Shown here piece by piece: positions 62,301 to 64,000 of a stretch of 64,000 nt of DNA. The position numbers were made by a program, and so were the translations under genes. The notes under the pieces are model-generated. The model was not told where the DNA came from, did not search any database, and was given only the letters and a program-made list of their open reading frames with translations. The stretch is from contig JAPJBO010000617.1 of the NCBI GenBank assembly GCA_030068145.1, forward strand, positions 1 to 64,000, in the 5' to 3' direction. Numbering within the stretch: the stretch's first letter is position 1; every line of letters starts with the position of its first letter. The stretch is from Diplonema papillatum. Lineage: Eukaryota > Euglenozoa > Diplonemea > Diplonemida > Diplonemidae.

Positions 62301-63621
62301 GCCGGCAACGAAGGCGAACTCGACGCTCTTCGCGCCGCCCTGGCCGACGCGAACGAAGCTCTGCAGAGGGCCGTCGCGCAGGTCCAGCCGTTGAACCAGG
62401 TCTGTTCCGCAACCAGCAAGTGCAAGACACTAGCTGGGAACGCAGCTCTTAATACTATTCCGACGAGTCCCAACCCTTTGCAGAAAGGGCAGGCCTTACG
62501 TTCAGCATGCTGAACGTACTGATTTCAGCACGTTACTTTTCTTACTTTCTCTTTGTACACATGCTGAATCAGTACGTGTACACGTGCTGAAACCAGTACG
62601 TTATCAACACGTACTATCTTTCCTGCAGATTCATCTGGGGAATCAACTGCAGTACCGGGTATTCCGGTCGGCAGATCCTGCTGTTGCTAACCACCGCGAC
62701 ACTGGAGGTTGAGGCCGGAGAGGAGGCAGAGGCAAAGACATGCAACACTGGCAGGTGAGCCCCCTATGCTCTATTTATTTTTTGCCTGACCCTACGTACT
62801 GATTTTCAGGAGATATTTTGCTCCAAGACAGAGCTGCGTAAGCCCTGAGAAAGGGTATCAATGACAATTCGTGGGCAAGGATCATTGCTTGGGGGTTTTA
62901 CGCTTGTTTGACATCGTCAGTATGCATTGCGCAGCAGCGAGGACGAAGCAGCGAAGCGAGGCGGAGAGTGTTCGTTGCATTTGTGTACACCAGAAGCCCA
63001 CTGCCCAACACAACACAGGCGATCGAAGTGTCAAAGCGGGAAACCACGATTCTCAAGGAGAGACTGTCGAATAGCCGCGAAGTCGTTCTCGAGAAGGAGC
63101 TCCTGGCATCCGCCTTGGAGGAGACGAAGGTGTGCAACTACATCAGAGGAGCTTCAAGGACCACCCAAAGCAATCTACGAACATGAGAGTAGTGTCGGAG
63201 ATCATCAAGGAGACTGAACCGTCATCTTCTATAATCCATGTATGCTGACGAGGCGTACATAGGGTTCGTGAATGATGATCCAAACCAAGCGTGTCCTGAC
63301 AGATGACGTTCCTTTCCCGATGTTTGCTTTTCGGAATATGCACCACAAAATATAATGCTTTTTGACTATCCTCAACACACACTACAGGCATCGCGAGACT
63401 ATACCCTACAGCAGCTGGAGAGCGCGAGGCACGAGATGGAGATGCTGCTTATTAACCGCGGCGACACGACTACAGGGGCGATGCCGAGTCATGTGAAAGG
63501 ACAGAAGAGCAGGTCCGACCTGGTCCGCTTCCTGTGGCACCTGGGTGTCGACCTGGGCTTCGTGAAGCAGTCCATATCCGCCTTCGTAAACAACGCAGCC
63601 GTTCGGAAGGTTCTGTCGAAG
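59331..63621 (+). CDS. Long coiled-coil protein, at least four exons, 3' end outside window
   Basis: Exons recognised are 59331-60614 (428 codons), 62007-62399 (131), 63019-63129 (37) and 63388-63621 (78); all junctions are phase 0. Splice sites are CAG/GTCGTC, ACAG/GCC, CAG/GTCTGT, ACAG/GCG, AAG/GTGTGC, TACAG/GCA and AAG/GTATGG. Residues 1-60 are Ser/Pro/Arg-rich. From about 65 nearly everything is heptad-rich: LEQAKHALITERGIVDAKQR, TELEATCNTAEALQHTIDTL, AEHEARAWKAKCEAAVDESV. It is rich in Ala and Glu. The last exon ends with a less regular DLVRFLWHLGVDLGFVKQS segment, perhaps a small helical domain. A further exon in 62620-62755 is possible but would break phase. Probably structural; no motor domain is seen. 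Exon 2 has a broken copy upstream. Confidence 0.8.
60642..60758 (+). repeat. Dispersed repeat family H, copy 2, in intron 1
   Basis: It starts with a T-rich run and AGCCACATGCAATGTGTGAG about 28 bp after the donor and ends GGGTTCAGGGTAGTG, as does the copy at 54366-54480. Confidence 0.88.
61015..61100 (+). repeat. Dispersed repeat family D, copy 2, in intron 1
   Basis: It contains TTCACGTGTTCGGCGGTACT and AAGTGGCTACCAATTCCC, matching 30049-30185 and 61710-61835. Confidence 0.85.
61517..61690 (+). pseudogene. Broken copy of exon 2 of the second coiled-coil gene
   Basis: It matches 61978-62150, including the ATCACGGAAACACGATACCC intron end. After about 35 correct codons a 3-base loss is followed by TAA where the intact exon has GAA (RVALL then stop). 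It then decays near GGGCGCCCCGCC. Confidence 0.93.
61710..61835 (+). repeat. Dispersed repeat family D, copy 3, in intron 1
   Basis: AAGTGGCTACCAATTCCCGA and AAAGCATCAACGCGTGGCGT blocks match the copies at 30049 and 61015. It lies between the broken and intact copies of exon 2, as copy 2 lies before the broken one. Confidence 0.85.
62500..62600. repeat. Nested palindromes in intron 2
   Basis: GTTCAGCATGCTGAAC (62500-62515) is a perfect 16-bp palindrome. CGTACTGATTTCAGCACGT (62515-62533) is inverse to ACGTGCTGAAACCAGTACG (62582-62600) except at one base. Confidence 0.9.
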
Positions 63622-64000
63622 GTATGGCTTCTCGTTCAATCCGTTCAATAAATGCCGCGGTTGAAGGCGGAGGCTCGATGCTTTGGGTTGAGACTTAAAT
63701 TGCGATTGGGTCCGTGCGTTTACCGACAAGGAAAAACGTTGCACGGCCGATCAAGGCATGCTTCACGTGTGTGCTGGTAGACTAGTCACACCAACAGGTT
63801 CTGAAGCCTTGCCCCCTTGTAAGGGCGCTCAGTGACTTTGAAAGTCCCGGAATGTGAATCGAACTTTAACCCCTTACAGACGGAGGGCTGTCCAGGGTGT
63901 ATCGCTCGATCCCACAAGGTTTTCAGCTTTTCCGACACCAACGCTTGGGGAACCTGGGTTTTTTTTTTTTTTTTTTGATTCGGAAAGGGTTCGTACCACA
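63622..64000. other. Intron or spacer at window end
   Basis: No exon was recognised. A T run (63959-63977) lies near the end. Confidence 0.5.

Noticed and set aside
62629-62755. Extra exon of the second coiled-coil gene between TTCCTGCAG and GGCAG/GTGAGC
   Set aside because: Splice signals are good, but in the required phase 0 the frame contains a stop, and other frames do not look coiled-coil.
1-64000. CRISPR arrays, bacterial operons, rRNA or complete tRNA genes
   Set aside because: No regularly spaced short repeats with unique spacers, no Shine-Dalgarno-led gene chains, and no cloverleaf with A and B boxes were found; the repeats present are minisatellites, coding repeats or transposons.

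Overview
This window is nuclear DNA of a unicellular eukaryote. Several genes are split by GT-AG introns whose donors are often GTATGC, coding exons are much more GC-rich than their flanks, and the encoded families are eukaryotic: a Sec1/Munc18 (SM) protein, a PIG-L type GPI de-N-acetylase, a twin Cx9C mitochondrial protein and long coiled-coil proteins. Most of the sequence is mobile or repeated DNA. A protein with three cold-shock domains, a Gly-rich linker and an RRM recalls the CSD+RRM layout of the green-algal regulator NAB1. With the repeat-rich genome this fits an alga or alga-derived protist, but the species cannot be told from the sequence and that assignment is weak.

Layout. 1-4446: decayed tyrosine-recombinase (DIRS/Ngaro-like) retrotransposon with RT, RNase H and recombinase remains and two 346-bp direct repeats. 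5169-6690: last exon of an SM gene followed by two broken tandem copies. 7849-9018: intronless zinc-finger protein. 9019-15044: gene-poor, with poly-C tracts and dispersed repeats. 15045-16091: 3xCSD-Gly-RRM gene (3' exon not found). 19608-20372: inverted-repeat element. 20953-28380: a 2475-residue surface-type glycoprotein with eighteen nearly identical 123-residue units, each with 16 Cys and 10 N-glycosylation sequons. 30.8-31.6 kb: perfect hairpin, a MITE and palindromic repeats. 35057-40370: hAT-like composite (8-bp target duplication, 7/8 match) carrying a reverse-strand RT gene and three 21-bp minisatellites. 41855-42929: second hAT-like element with a tandem, possibly tRNA-related repeat. 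43.5-44.4 kb: LINE remnant and an unrecognised ORF. 46267-46876: two-exon twin Cx9C gene. 47.8-51.2 kb: seven clear copies and one partial copy of the 5' end of the next gene, inside a 1765-bp tandem duplication. 51219-55266: four-exon coiled-coil gene. 55.4 kb: LINE RT remnant. 56874-57623: PIG-L gene with two decayed 3' copies. 59331-63621: coiled-coil gene continuing past the window.

The genes do not form a pathway. The unifying pattern is genomic: four of the clear genes have broken tandem copies of only part of themselves beside them, and introns and spacers share dispersed repeat families. Exon structures given here rest on reading frame, splice motifs and protein-family logic, with no transcript evidence.
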